Source: Lawsonia intracellularis PHE/MN1-00 (GTDB lineage: Bacteria; Desulfobacterota; Desulfovibrionia; Desulfovibrionales; Desulfovibrionaceae). Taken from it: DNA of 64,000 bases. The stretch spans positions 1,111,501 through 1,175,500 of the forward strand of contig NC_008011.1 of the NCBI RefSeq assembly GCF_000055945.1, written 5' to 3'. The notes below the pieces were generated by a model. That model did no database searches, was not told the DNA's origin, and saw only the letters and a list, made by a program, of their open reading frames with translations. A program made the position numbers and the translations under genes. Below are positions 1-9,539 of this stretch, in pieces. Each line of letters starts with the position of its first letter. The first letter of the stretch is position 1.

Positions 1-116
1 ATGACTGTTTATCGTTAGGGAATATAACATTCCCACATGAACTAGCAAGAGTTATATTTCTTGAACAGGTTTATCGTGCAGAGACTTTATTACGTAATAT
101 ACCTTATCATCATTAG
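1..116 (+). CDS. 3' end of an unidentified protein-coding gene (partial)
   Basis: An open frame enters from the left edge (codons from base 3) and ends at the TAG at 114-116. It encodes about 37 residues ending in the segment [20 protein letters not shown] followed by HH. The amphipathic, helix-like composition and the absence of any stop to the window edge suggest a real C-terminus, but I do not recognise the family. The gene lies just upstream of lnt with about 90 bases between them. The call rests only on open frame and composition. Confidence 0.45.
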   Translation, partial: DCLSLGNITFPHELARVIFLEQVYRAETLLRNIPYHH

Positions 117-204
117 TACTAGAGAATGTATAGGTATCTTTTTTGAATTGAAGAGGGGAATAAAATTGTTTGTTACTAATAATTAGTTTTAATATAGTAT
201 TGTT

Positions 205-1902
205 ATGAAGATACATAGTAGTGCATGGATCATTATTGGAGCTTTAGGCCTATGGTTTGGTGTAGAAAATCCTATATGTTATATCCCAGGTCTTATTTTT
301 TTCTATCCTTTATCTTTAATTATATTAGGACATAATGCACCAGGAAAAGTTGATGCATTAAGAGCTGGCTGGATTCTAGGATTACTAGGATCATCTTTAA
401 GTCTTTATTGGCTAGCTGTTCCCATACATACTATAGGTGGTTTACCATGGTTGCTTGCTTGCCCTTGTGTTGTCCTTGTTGGTGGTTCTTTAGGATTTTT
501 TTCTGGTTTGTTTTCATTCTTTGTTTTTTGTTTTCATCATATACAATTTTGGCAGAAAAGCTTAATGCTAGGATTGGTATGGTATTTAATTGAGTGGATA
601 AAAAGTTGGTTTTTTACAGGGTTCCCTTGGCTTCCTTTTACAATGGGATTTGCACGATATCCTGTTATGTTACAATGTGCATCTATTATTGGTTCATATG
701 CTTTGAGTGGACTATATGTAGCTATTCTTTGTTTAGTTTTCTATAGTATTCTCTATTCTCAGTCCAAAGATATTCATAAGTGTAGTATTAAGTGGCCCTT
801 AATAAGGGCTCTATCTGTAGCCTGTATTCTTTTTATAAGTATTGTACTTTTTGGATACATAACTTTAAAGACAAATCCCATTGATATGAATATACAAGAT
901 GGAGTTACTATAGCTATTATACAGGGGAATGATGATCAGATTGTTAAATGGAATCCTCAAACAAAATATCGATCTGCTCAAAAATATGTTAGGGCTAGTG
1001 AGGAGTTGTTAAAAAATATTTTTCGACTTCATGAAGGTGGGAATACATATTATCCTGACGTTTTTTTGTGGCCTGAAACAGTCATTTTATTTGATTTTAA
1101 AGCTGAAGTTGAAAAAGGCATACATAATCCTTTAACATATTTTGTAAATAAATATCAGATTCCTGTTATTTTTGGAGCACCTGGAATAGAAACAGCAGGG
1201 AAAGACATAACTATTTTTAATAGATTATATTATTATAGTCCAGGTAACTATAGATTAGATTGCAGTGAATCAAATAAAATAAATAAATCTCTTCAGTGGT
1301 ATGATAAAGAGCATTTAGTCCCATTTGGAGAATATACACCTCTTTTTTTCAATTTTCCTTTTTTAAGTCAACTATTGCAGGAGGTAGGTACATATACTCC
1401 AGGTGAAAAGGTGGCTCCACTTCTTTTTGAAATAAAAGAAACAGTAAAGAAAGGAAGTATAGCATGCTATAGAACTATTTCAATGGGTATACTTATTTGT
1501 TATGAGGTAATTTTCCCTGAGTTAGCAAGAAAGCGTGTAGCTGAGGGGGCACAAGTATTTATTACTGTAAGCAATGATTCATGGTTTGGCCATACTATTG
1601 CACCAGTTCAGCATTTACAAATTGCCCAGATGCGATCAATAGAGTTTGGACGGTGGATGGCTCGAGCTGCTGTAACAGGGATATCTGCTTTTATAGATCC
1701 TTATGGCCGTATTATAGATTCAACAAAAATTTTTATCCCTACATACCTTGTTGGAACTATAAGACCTATTATAGATAATACGGTCTTCTTTTGGATAGAG
1801 CCATGGCTTCCAACTTTTGCTATCTTAGTATTATGTATTATGTTGTGGAAAAATAACTTAATAACCCATTCTTGTGGACATAAAAGTAGAGGGTGTTCAT
1901 GA
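205..1902 (+). CDS. lnt: Apolipoprotein N-acyltransferase
   Basis: Transfers the third acyl chain onto the N-terminal cysteine of diacylated lipoproteins in the inner membrane, the last step of Gram-negative lipoprotein maturation. About 220 N-terminal residues form several hydrophobic membrane segments. They are followed by a nitrilase-type domain and one more hydrophobic segment near the C-terminus. The catalytic triad of the family is visible: Glu291 (in FLWPET), Lys368 (in KEHLVPFGEY) and Cys432 (in GILICYEV). At 565 residues it is somewhat longer than the E. coli enzyme (512). The stop codon overlaps the prfB start (ATGA at 1899-1902), so the two genes are probably co-transcribed and translationally coupled. 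Lgt, the first enzyme of the same pathway, is encoded at 25.0-25.8 kb; LspA is not in the window. Confidence 0.95.
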   Translation: MKIHSSAWIIIGALGLWFGVENPICYIPGLIFFYPLSLIILGHNAPGKVDALRAGWILGLLGSSLSLYWLAVPIHTIGGLPWLLACPCVVLVGGSLGFFSGLFSFFVFCFHHIQFWQKSLMLGLVWYLIEWIKSWFFTGFPWLPFTMGFARYPVMLQCASIIGSYALSGLYVAILCLVFYSILYSQSKDIHKCSIKWPLIRALSVACILFISIVLFGYITLKTNPIDMNIQDGVTIAIIQGNDDQIVKWNPQTKYRSAQKYVRASEELLKNIFRLHEGGNTYYPDVFLWPETVILFDFKAEVEKGIHNPLTYFVNKYQIPVIFGAPGIETAGKDITIFNRLYYYSPGNYRLDCSESNKINKSLQWYDKEHLVPFGEYTPLFFNFPFLSQLLQEVGTYTPGEKVAPLLFEIKETVKKGSIACYRTISMGILICYEVIFPELARKRVAEGAQVFITVSNDSWFGHTIAPVQHLQIAQMRSIEFGRWMARAAVTGISAFIDPYGRIIDSTKIFIPTYLVGTIRPIIDNTVFFWIEPWLPTFAILVLCIMLWKNNLITHSCGHKSRGCS

Positions 1903-3039
1903 TTCAGTTTCCTGAGTTAAAGGCATGTATCCTATCTTTATCAGAGCAGTTTGAAATTTTTTGGAGGCGTCTTTGACCAACCATCTTATAAAAATCGTCT
2001 TTCTGAAATAGAGAAAATTCTTTCAGCACCAGATGCATGGAGTAACCCAGAAGCATTAACGCCTATACTTAAAGAGAAGAGTCAACTTGAAGCAGATAAT
2101 CTTCGATTTGAAAAATTACATCTTTGTCATACAGAAATGATAGACTGGTTTGAGCTTGTTCAAGAATTTTTAACAACTAATGAGTCCAGTACTGAATTTT
2201 TAGAAGCATTAACTGCACTAGAATTACAGGTAAAAAAATTTCAAGATGCTATGGAAGAAGCAGAGATGTATCTTCTTCTTGGAGCAGAAGAAGATAAAAT
2301 GGATGCTATATTAGAAATTCATCCTGGAGCTGGAGGTACAGAAGCTCAGGATTGGGCAGAAATGTTAGAGCGTATGTATTTACGCTGGGCAGATTTACAT
2401 GGTTTTTCTAAAGAAGAGATGGATTACCTCCCTGGTGATGAGGCTGGTATTAAATCAGTAACATTGAGAATTTCTGGTGAGAATGCTTATGGGTTGCTTA
2501 AAGGAGAAAGAGGAATACATAGGCTTATTCGCATTTCTCCATTTGACTCGTCTGGAAGGCGTCATACGTCTTTTGCATCTGTTGACGTTATTCCTGACGC
2601 AGGTGAAGAAGTTGTTATAGATATAAAAGATTCTGATTTACGTATTGATGTTTTTCGCTCAAGTGGTCCTGGAGGACAGAGCGTAAATACAACAAGTTCT
2701 GCTGTTCGTATAACACATATCCCCACAGGAATTGTTGCTCAATGTCAAAATGAAAAGTCACAACACCATAATAAAGAGTCTGCAATGCGTATTCTTAGAG
2801 CTAGGCTTTATGAGCAAGAAATTAAATTACGTGATGCTGCAAAACAAGCTCAATATATGGGGAAAGAAGCAATTAGCTTTGGAAGCCAAATACGTACATA
2901 TACAATGCAGCCTTATAGGCTAGTCAAAGATCATAGAACAAACTGTGAGTCTAGTGATGTTGAGGCTGTTTTAGGTGGACAGATTGATAAATTTATTAAC
3001 TCTTATTTATTATCAACATATAGAAATAATAGCTTATAA
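1899..3039 (+). CDS. prfB: Peptide chain release factor 2 (programmed +1 frameshift)
   Basis: RF2 recognises UGA and UAA stop codons and triggers peptide release. The gene is in two frames. A 25-codon ORF starts at the ATG at 1899, inside the lnt stop, and reaches CTT TGA at 1971-1976. A +1 shift then continues from 1975 to the TAA at 3037-3039, giving about 379 residues. The stop-codon recognition motif SPF (in RISPFDSSGRR) and the catalytic GGQ (in SSGPGGQSVN) are both present. An in-frame ATG at 1951 gives a neat single-frame ORF. That would discard the conserved N-terminus and lacks a sensible ribosome binding site, so I take the frameshifted reading as the true gene. It probably forms a unit with lnt. 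Confidence 0.95.
1963..1977 (+). promoter_or_regulatory. prfB: prfB autoregulatory frameshift site
   Basis: GGAGG at 1963-1967 lies three bases before CTT TGA C at 1971-1977. This is the architecture of the well-studied RF2 frameshift site: an internal Shine-Dalgarno, a slippery CUU and an in-frame UGA followed by C. The shift occurs at codon 26, as in E. coli. When RF2 is scarce the UGA is read slowly and ribosomes slip +1 to make more RF2. Confidence 0.93.
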
Positions 3040-3481
3040 GAAATATTAGTAGTTATGATAACTTTTATAAATGAATAGATAAGTATAATCTTTGAAATAT
3101 GATGAACTAAATTTTAATAAATAATATGTTATTAAGATAGAAAGTGTTGAAGTATTTTTTAAAACTGTAAATAAGTGTAAATATTATTTATAGTTAGTTA
3201 CATAACAAATGTATATTCATTCTATTTATAGAATAGTATTCTTTATTTAAAAGTAGATATACTAAAACTAAAAATAGTATATAGTTATTTTAAAAGTAGA
3301 ATTAAATTATGTCATGATTTTTTGATAATATAATAGAAATAATAGAGTAAATTATGGTGATAATGTGATACAATAAATTCTTATGATAGATAATATGATA
3401 ATTTGATATCTTGATTTATGGTGGAGTATAGATTATATTGCTGTTTCTCTTACACATGTAAAGATTCCTTATGGAGTTGCC
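3040..3481. other. 442-base AT-rich intergenic region upstream of the HU gene
   Basis: No credible coding frame on either strand and no RNA gene is seen. The right end carries the candidate promoter and the ribosome binding site of the HU gene. I see no poly-T hairpin after prfB. Confidence 0.6.
3411..3439 (+). promoter_or_regulatory. Candidate sigma-70 promoter of the HU gene
   Basis: TTGATT (3411-3416), a 17-base spacer and TATATT (3434-3439) match the sigma-70 pattern about 40 bases before the start codon. In such AT-rich DNA a chance match is possible. Confidence 0.4.
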
Positions 3482-3757
3482 ATGAACAAAAGTGAACTTG
3501 TGAAGTCTTTATCTGAACAGGCAAATATTTCTTTAGATGAAGCTACATTGGTTGTTAATACGTTTGTAGATAGCATGAAAGAATCTCTTCTCAAAGGTGG
3601 TCGAGTTGAGGTTCGTGGATTTGGTAGTTTTAAAGTAAAAGAGTATGAAGGATATGCTGGCCGTAATCCTCGTACAGGCGAAAAGGTTGTTGTACAACCA
3701 AAACGTCTTCCATTTTTTCGTGCAGGTAAAGAGCTGAAGGAATATCTTAATAGCTAG
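3482..3757 (+). CDS. HU-family DNA-binding protein
   Basis: Small (91 residues) histone-like protein that bends and compacts DNA as a dimer. The sequence starts MNKSELVKSLSEQANIS and contains the family core GGRVEVRGFGSFKVKEY. The flexible-arm consensus GRNPRTGEK sits at about residues 60-68 and a PFFRAGKELKEYL tail follows, all typical of HU/IHF proteins. The arm with its R-N-P signature fits HU better than IHF. The start follows GGAGTTGCC. The gene stands alone with long AT-rich flanks, consistent with monocistronic expression from the promoter above. Confidence 0.93.
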   Translation: MNKSELVKSLSEQANISLDEATLVVNTFVDSMKESLLKGGRVEVRGFGSFKVKEYEGYAGRNPRTGEKVVVQPKRLPFFRAGKELKEYLNS

Positions 3758-3901
3758 ATTTACCTCTTTGTTAGTAAATATAATTTTTCTTTATTATAGT
3801 ATAATTCTTTTCTAGAGGGAGTAAAAATTTTTAATAAAGATATTTATTAAACTATTATTAAATAACTGGCTATAGAATTATATTATATTCTATACTTAAT
3901 T

Positions 3902-3942
3902 AAGACTACTTAAAAGAGAACTATCTTTTAGTAGTCTTTTTT
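3902..3942 (+). terminator. Intrinsic terminator downstream of the HU gene
   Basis: AAGACTACTTAAAAGA (3902-3917) pairs with TCTTTTAGTAGTCTT (3924-3938), with one bulged base and a six-base loop, and the stem runs into a T tract. It lies about 145 bases after the HU stop, so that transcript would have a long 3' untranslated region. Confidence 0.75.
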
Positions 3943-3950
3943 ATTAGTTA

Positions 3951-3984
3951 TTGATTATGCCAAATTGATTAACTATGCTATAAT
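3951..3984 (+). promoter_or_regulatory. Candidate promoter of dapF-dapA
   Basis: TTGATT at 3951-3956 is followed after 17 bases by TATGCT (3974-3979), with a perfect TATAAT immediately overlapping at 3979-3984. It sits just after the upstream terminator and about 100 bases before dapF. The match is by eye only. Confidence 0.35.
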
Positions 3985-4084
3985 TGTATGCTATCTAACT
4001 ATTTTTTACTTTTATTTATATAATAACCTTACATTATAATTAATGATTGTAACTAAGAGCAATAATTAATATTGGAAAATTACT

Positions 4085-4930
4085 ATGTTTAGCAGAGAAG
4101 ATATACCTAGTATAGAATTTTTTAAACTTCATGGTTGTGGAAATGATTTTGTTTTTATTGACAATAGATCTCTTTTTATTCCTAAAGAAAAAATGTCTAG
4201 TTGGGCAGAGGTAATTTGTAGACGTAAGAGAGGCGTTGGAGCTGACGGTATTGCATTTTTTGAGCTATCTACAATAGCTGGTGCTGATTATATGTGGCAT
4301 TTTTTTAACTCTGATGGTTCAAGAGCTGAAATGTGTGGGAATGCTAGTCGTTGTATGGGGGTATTAGCTGTTAAGATAGGTCTTGCTAATATGCAGCATA
4401 CATTAAGTACGGATGCTGGGTTAATAAGTATTACTGTTGGTGATGAGTTACAGGATGCAACTGTAACTATGACAGATCCAACAAATATTTTGTTGAATGT
4501 ATCTCTAGAAGTAGAAAAAGAAACACAACAAGTACATTTTGTTAACACAGGGGTACCACATCTTGTTGTATTTCATGATAATCTTATTGATTATGATATT
4601 ATACCTAAAGGAAAGTTATTACGAGGACACTCTCATTTTTCTCCTGAGGGAGTAAATGTAAATTTTGTTAAGATTGAAAGTCCAAATTCTATGTTTGTAA
4701 GAACTTATGAGCGTGGTGTGGAAGATGAAACTCTAGCTTGTGGTACAGGTGTATGTGCATCTGTTATTATTGCAAATCAACTTGGGTTAGTTGGAACTAA
4801 CGTCAAAGTCATGACGGCAAGTAAAGAGATAATAGAGCTTAATTTGAATAATGGAAAAGTATTAATGAAAGGACCTGTTGTTCATGTTTACACAGGACAA
4901 CTGCAATTGTCAGAGCTAGGTCTTTTTTGA
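4085..4930 (+). CDS. dapF: Diaminopimelate epimerase
   Basis: Interconverts LL- and meso-diaminopimelate, the precursor of lysine and of the peptidoglycan cross-link. The 281-residue length is normal. Both catalytic cysteine motifs are present: MCGNASRCMG in the N-terminal half (the first Cys is the acid/base residue) and ACGTGVCAS in the C-terminal half. The usual CGNGAR core reads CGNASR here, a mild substitution. The N-terminal KLHGCGNDFVFID motif is canonical. It is followed after about 58 bases by dapA, so two diaminopimelate-pathway steps form one likely operon. Confidence 0.96.
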   Translation: MFSREDIPSIEFFKLHGCGNDFVFIDNRSLFIPKEKMSSWAEVICRRKRGVGADGIAFFELSTIAGADYMWHFFNSDGSRAEMCGNASRCMGVLAVKIGLANMQHTLSTDAGLISITVGDELQDATVTMTDPTNILLNVSLEVEKETQQVHFVNTGVPHLVVFHDNLIDYDIIPKGKLLRGHSHFSPEGVNVNFVKIESPNSMFVRTYERGVEDETLACGTGVCASVIIANQLGLVGTNVKVMTASKEIIELNLNNGKVLMKGPVVHVYTGQLQLSELGLF

Positions 4931-4988
4931 CAATAAAAAATAAAAAAATTATTATTTTGGTAGGTTATATCTTTTAATGGAGTATGTT

Positions 4989-5882
4989 ATGGGGCAAATA
5001 CAATTTCAAGGAGCAATCACAGCACTAGTCACACCTTTTAAAAAAGGAGAGATAGATCTTGAGTGTTATCGAGAAATCATTGAATGGCAGATTGAGCAAG
5101 GTATTAATGGATTAGTTTCTTGTGGTACTACAGGAGAAAGTGCAACATTAACATATGAGGAATATAAGTTATTAATTAAAGCATGTGTTGAACAAACAAA
5201 AAGCCGCGTCCCTGTAATTGCAGGTGCTGGTTCGAATGATACAGCTAAAGCAATTCAGCTTACAAAAATTGCAAAAGAGTTAGGGGCGGATGGAGTATTA
5301 CATGTTACTCCATATTATAATAAACCAACTCAAGAGGGTTTATTCCAACATTTTAAGACAATAGCAAGTCAGGAATCTATTCCTATCTTATTATACAATG
5401 TCCCAGGGCGTACTGGTTGTAACTTACTGCCTGAAACAGTTGCACGTATTGTCCAAGATATACCAGAAGTTGTTGGCATAAAAGATGCTACAGGAAATTT
5501 AGAACAATTTTCTGAAATTATTGAATTTTGTCCTATTGGGTTCCAAGTATTAACTGGTGATGATTTTACTATATTACCATCTATGATCCTAGGAGGATGT
5601 GGCGTTATTTCTGTAATATCTAATATTGTTCCAGCTATGGTTGTTGAGCTATGTTCATTAATTGAAAAAAATAAATTAGAGGAAGCACGTCAAATCCATT
5701 ATAATTTAGCGCCACTATGTAGGTTAATGTTTGTTGAAACAAATCCTATCCCTGTAAAAACGGCTCTTTCTTTAATGGAGAAGTTAGAGCTTGAATTTAG
5801 GTTACCTTTAACAGAGCTTAGCCCTATAAATTTTACTAAGCTAGAGTCTACACTAAAAAATATAGGGATTATAAGTAAATAG
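4989..5882 (+). CDS. dapA: 4-hydroxy-tetrahydrodipicolinate synthase
   Basis: Condenses pyruvate with aspartate semialdehyde, the first committed step to diaminopimelate and lysine. This is a TIM-barrel aldolase with the Schiff-base lysine at about residue 165 (in GIKDATGN). Tyr136 (in LYNVPGRTG), the TTGE pyruvate motif and [11 protein letters not shown] are also present. I prefer the ATG at 4989 because GGAG lies six bases before it and the protein then begins close to the family start. An in-frame ATG at 4977 would add four residues with a weaker ribosome binding site. About 297 residues, normal length. Likely co-transcribed with dapF. Confidence 0.95.
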
Positions 5883-6083
5883 TAATCTTTCTTTGTAGAT
5901 AAGTATAGTTAAAGTAAAATAAATAGATTAGATTTGGATGTTAGTTGAGTTCTTAGTATAAGAAACTAACTATATCTAATAGCAAATTATAATAATGTAC
6001 TATTAGTAACTAATGTTGTTTTATGAGATTATTAATCTATACTATTTATTATAATAAATGATACTTTATTAACTAACTTATTT

Positions 6084-7247
6084 ATGTTATATATTAAAAA
6101 AAGTCTTATAGCATTATCTTTTGGTACCCTTGGACTGGGTATTGCAGAATTTATAATAATAGGCATATTACCTTATATTGCTACTGATTTTGGTATAACT
6201 ATACCTACTGCAGGACATCTCATTTCAGCATATGCTTCTGGTGTATTTATTGGTGCTCCTTTTTTAATATTTGTTCGTCGTTATCCCCTAAAAAATATTC
6301 TATTGGCTTTAATAGTTATTATTATGTTAGGCAACCTGATAGCATCCATTGCTTTTAACTATGAGACAATGATGTTAGCTCGTTTTATTTCTGGACTTCC
6401 TCATGGATCCTATTTTGGAGTTGGTTCTATTATTGCTGAGAAGTTATCAGATAAGGGAAAATCTACAGAAGCTATTTCTATAATGATATCTGGGATGACG
6501 GTTGCTAACTTATTTGGTGTCCCATTAGGAACATTCTTAGGTGTTACGCTCTCTTGGAGAATAGGTTTTTTGATTGTTGTTGGCTGGGGACTAGTCACAT
6601 TTTTTTATGTATGGCGATGGGTTCCTCAGATAGAGAATGTACCAGATACAGGCCTTAAAGGACAATTTTATTTTCTTAAAAGACTTGCACCTTGGTTACT
6701 AATTATTGCTACTATATTAGGTAATGGAGCTGTTTTTTGTTGGTATAGTTATATTATACCATTATTAACAAATGTATCAGGTTTTTCTCCTCATAGCGCA
6801 ACATTGCTTATTGTTTTTGCAGGTGTGGGGATGGTAATAGGTAATTTTTTTGGTGGAGTATTGTCTGATCGTTTGATGCCAATTCGTATAGCAATTTTTA
6901 TACAAGGGTTGCTCAGTATTGTCCTTATTTGTATCTTTTTTTTCTCTTATATCCCATGGGTTTCCATCTTATTGATGATATTAGGTACTGCTTGTTTATT
7001 TGCTTTAAGTAGTCCACAACAGTTATTATTAATTAAGTTTTCCAAAGGCGGAGAATTGTTAGGAACATCAAGTGCACAAATGGCTTTTAACTTGGGGAAT
7101 GCTATTGGGGCATATTGTGGTGGGTTACCTATTCAAATGGGGTTAGGATATCAGTATTCAGCATTAGTTGGTGTTCCATTTTCAGTAATAGGTTGTTTTA
7201 TATTATATTTCTTTTACCAAAAATTTGGTATGATAAAAGTAAATTGA
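6084..7247 (+). CDS. Major facilitator superfamily (DHA1-type) efflux transporter
   Basis: A 387-residue, very hydrophobic protein with about 12 membrane segments. An ARFISGLPHGSYFGVGS motif lies between helices 4 and 5 and a GNFFGGVLSDR loop between helices 8 and 9, typical of the AraJ/CmlA/PbuE drug and metabolite efflux branch. The substrate cannot be read from sequence. The upstream ribosome binding site is weak. It stands alone between dapA and tatD. Confidence 0.85.
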   Translation: MLYIKKSLIALSFGTLGLGIAEFIIIGILPYIATDFGITIPTAGHLISAYASGVFIGAPFLIFVRRYPLKNILLALIVIIMLGNLIASIAFNYETMMLARFISGLPHGSYFGVGSIIAEKLSDKGKSTEAISIMISGMTVANLFGVPLGTFLGVTLSWRIGFLIVVGWGLVTFFYVWRWVPQIENVPDTGLKGQFYFLKRLAPWLLIIATILGNGAVFCWYSYIIPLLTNVSGFSPHSATLLIVFAGVGMVIGNFFGGVLSDRLMPIRIAIFIQGLLSIVLICIFFFSYIPWVSILLMILGTACLFALSSPQQLLLIKFSKGGELLGTSSAQMAFNLGNAIGAYCGGLPIQMGLGYQYSALVGVPFSVIGCFILYFFYQKFGMIKVN

Positions 7248-7383
7248 GTAATGAGTATTCTGAGTTATTAATAGTATCTTCTTATTAATTATTACTATAT
7301 TAGTAGTATTGGGACATTAATAAGAAAGATAGGATAAGTAGAGCTATAATTATAATTAAAAATGTATTTTTGTAATTCTATAT

Positions 7384-8211
7384 ATGTCTAAAAAATCTGT
7401 AATTAGACCTAATCCTGAAGATTTAAAGTTGCCCTTAATTGGTGCAGATTCTCATGCACATTTAGTGTTTCCTGAGTTATTTACTAGACTCTCTGAAGTT
7501 ATTAAGAGAGCAGCCTCTGCAGGTGTTGCTTTTTTAGGGAACGTTTTTTTAAGTATTCAAGAGTATCAAGAGTATAATGAAGTTTTAAAAACTATTCCTG
7601 GAATATTTTTTCTTTTAGGCATTCACCCTTGTGATGCTATGAAGTTTAATAAAAATATCCTTAAAATTATGTATGATCTCTTTCGTTGTGATGAACAATT
7701 AAAAGCAGTTGGTGAGATAGGGTTAGATTTTTATCATAAAGATTGTACTGCTACTCTCCAAGAAGAAGTTTTTAGAGCTCAGCTTAACTTTGCAAGAGAG
7801 ATGAGAAAACCCATAGTAATACATTCACGTGATGCTGCAAGGGATACGATTAGGATTCTTGAGTCTGAAGGATGTATAGCTTACCCTGTACTTTGGCATT
7901 GCTTTAGTGGTGATGCAGTATCTTTTCTAGATAGAATTTTAAGTAATGGTTGGAATATTTCTGTTGCAGGGCCTGTTACATATCCTGGGAACAAAGAACT
8001 ACAAGAAGTAATCCCTATGATTCCAGAAGACAAGTTATTAATTGAAACAGATTGTCCATACCTTTCTCCAGTTCCATGGAGAGGAAAGTGCAATGAACCA
8101 GCTTTGGTTGTTTTTACTGCAGCATATATAGCTTCTTTAAAGAAGATAGATATTATAGAACTTTGGACACAATGCGGAGAAAATACTAAAAAATTTTTTA
8201 TGTTATCATAA
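7384..8211 (+). CDS. TatD-family metal-dependent DNase
   Basis: A 275-residue amidohydrolase-fold protein. Metal-binding motifs appear in order: DSHAHL near residue 21, GEIGLDFY, VIHSRDA, WHCFSGD and ETDCPYLSP. These are the TatD/YcfH/YjjV signatures. TatD enzymes have 3'-5' exonuclease and DNA-repair-linked activity. Some paralogs are named YcfH, and I cannot assign the subfamily. The roughly 20-residue N-terminal extension before the first metal motif is longer than in E. coli TatD. It converges with the unknown gene on the opposite strand. Confidence 0.9.
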   Translation: MSKKSVIRPNPEDLKLPLIGADSHAHLVFPELFTRLSEVIKRAASAGVAFLGNVFLSIQEYQEYNEVLKTIPGIFFLLGIHPCDAMKFNKNILKIMYDLFRCDEQLKAVGEIGLDFYHKDCTATLQEEVFRAQLNFAREMRKPIVIHSRDAARDTIRILESEGCIAYPVLWHCFSGDAVSFLDRILSNGWNISVAGPVTYPGNKELQEVIPMIPEDKLLIETDCPYLSPVPWRGKCNEPALVVFTAAYIASLKKIDIIELWTQCGENTKKFFMLS

Positions 8212-8239
8212 CTTAAGCGTATCATTACTCTATTGTTAC

Positions 8240-8881
8240 TTATACATGTTTATTAATTCCACTGAAAAAAGAAGTTTGTCCTCCCGAGAAATCCATAATA
8301 GAACTAATGCCCCCTCCTCCAGAGCCTGAATACCATGCCATCATAGATTCAACTTGAACACGTTGTCTAATAGCATTAACATCAATTCGTTGTTGTTTTC
8401 GTGATTCTTCAACATTGTTAAGAGCTTGTATTTTTTCAAATTGTTTAACAAGATCAGGGTTGTCTTCAAAAAATTTTTCTACTTTTTCTTTCTCTGGTGA
8501 GTCTGCAATAACTTTTATTCCTCCTTCATCTCCTGAAACAAGTTGAAATTTAACATTTTCATCTAATCCTGCTTCTTTTAATCCTTCTTTTACTTTAGTA
8601 TCAAATTCATTTTGGAGTTGATCTCTGTAAGAAATAATAGTTGAAAAAGATATTTTATCAGTAGGCCCAAGTCCCATACCATCCATGGTGGCACTTACAG
8701 CTTGTTGTAACCAACTTATAGGATTACTTGAAAGATAGTTGTTGTTTTTTTGTGTTCTTTGAGAATTATTTTTTACTGCTTCTGTATTTTTTGTCTCAGT
8801 ATTTGAATGTAGGTTTTCAGTAGATGATTTTTTTTCATAATTAGTTGAAACGTAACTATTTTTGAGTGGTGTAATAGACAT
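8240..8881 (-). CDS. Conserved-looking protein of unknown function
   Basis: I do not recognise this 213-residue protein. The first 50 residues are rich in Ser, Thr, Asn and Lys and look disordered. A middle region (about 90-165) is charged and helix-prone, with the segment KVKEGLKEAGLDENVKFQLV and a possible coiled coil near KFFEDNPDLVKQFEKIQAL. The tail (about 180-213) is rich in Gly and Ser, with SGSGGGGISS and FSGGQTSFFSG. There is no signal peptide or membrane segment. Coding likelihood is good: a long uninterrupted frame, ordinary codon use and a separate upstream region. It could be an exported or surface-associated effector-like protein, but nothing proves that. Confidence 0.7.
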   Translation of the reverse strand: MSITPLKNSYVSTNYEKKSSTENLHSNTETKNTEAVKNNSQRTQKNNNYLSSNPISWLQQAVSATMDGMGLGPTDKISFSTIISYRDQLQNEFDTKVKEGLKEAGLDENVKFQLVSGDEGGIKVIADSPEKEKVEKFFEDNPDLVKQFEKIQALNNVEESRKQQRIDVNAIRQRVQVESMMAWYSGSGGGGISSIMDFSGGQTSFFSGINKHV

Positions 8882-9137
8882 ATTTAATTCCTTATTGTAA
8901 ATAAATATTTTTTGTATTTATAATGCAATATTCATACTATTAATGTATAATGCTTTTGTTTATGATTATGTTAGTGATAAAGAATAGTTTAAGAAATTAG
9001 TAATATTGTAGAGATAGTTAAATTTTTATTGTGTGTTATTTAAATAACGATATAATAAAGTTTAATATTCAACATAGTAGTAGAATAAGAAATATGAAGA
9101 ATTTTAAATAGTAAGAAGAAAGGATTAAAAAATTAAT

Positions 9138-9539
9138 ATGGCTGTAATTTTGTTAGGTAATGAACATATATGGAAGTTACCTTTTTGTCGTTTAGAATTT
9201 GTTGCTATTCTTGAGAAAATGTTATCTTTTGCAAAGTTACAAACAATAGAAGTTTATTTAGTATCAGATACAACAATTGCGTTTTTTAATCTTCATTATA
9301 TGAATTGTTTAGGGATAACAAACGTCCTTTCTTTTCCCATGGATGACGAAGATCTTGCTGGAAGTATTATTTTATCTGTTGATGCTGTTTGTCGAGAATC
9401 ATTATTATATCGTCAGCCTATTTTAGATTATTGTTTATCATTATTATCTCATGGAATTGCACATATTGCTGGATATACTCATGGAGTAGAGATGGATAAA
9501 TTTTGTAGTAACTTATTATTACCTTTTAAGTTAGCTTAG
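9138..9539 (+). CDS. ybeY: Endoribonuclease / 16S rRNA maturation factor YbeY
   Basis: Metal-dependent RNase involved in 16S rRNA 3'-end maturation and late 70S quality control. The zinc-binding signature H-x3-H-x5-H is intact as HGIAHIAGYTH at about residues 109-119; the usual GYDH reads GYTH. Upstream, the region around FNLHYMNCLGITNVLSF matches the conserved block that normally reads LN..YR..D.PTDVLSFP. At 133 residues it is shorter than most YbeY proteins (about 150). A weak ribosome binding site (AAGGA) lies about 14 bases upstream. Confidence 0.85.
   Translation: MAVILLGNEHIWKLPFCRLEFVAILEKMLSFAKLQTIEVYLVSDTTIAFFNLHYMNCLGITNVLSFPMDDEDLAGSIILSVDAVCRESLLYRQPILDYCLSLLSHGIAHIAGYTHGVEMDKFCSNLLLPFKLA

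Larger units (their letters stand above)
3758..4084. other. 327-base intergenic region between the HU gene and dapF
   Basis: No coding frame is supported. It holds the hairpin terminator at 3902-3942 and, directly after it, a candidate dapF promoter. Confidence 0.6.

Noticed and set aside
1951-1974. ATG at 1951 as the start of a single-frame prfB
   Set aside because: It lacks the conserved N-terminus and ribosome binding site, while a textbook frameshift site and an upstream start explain the gene.
5940-5970. Hairpin after dapA (GTTAGT/ACTAAC with inner TTCTTA/TAAGAA)
   Set aside because: The stem is all weak pairs and has a four-base bulge and no following T run, so I do not call it a terminator.
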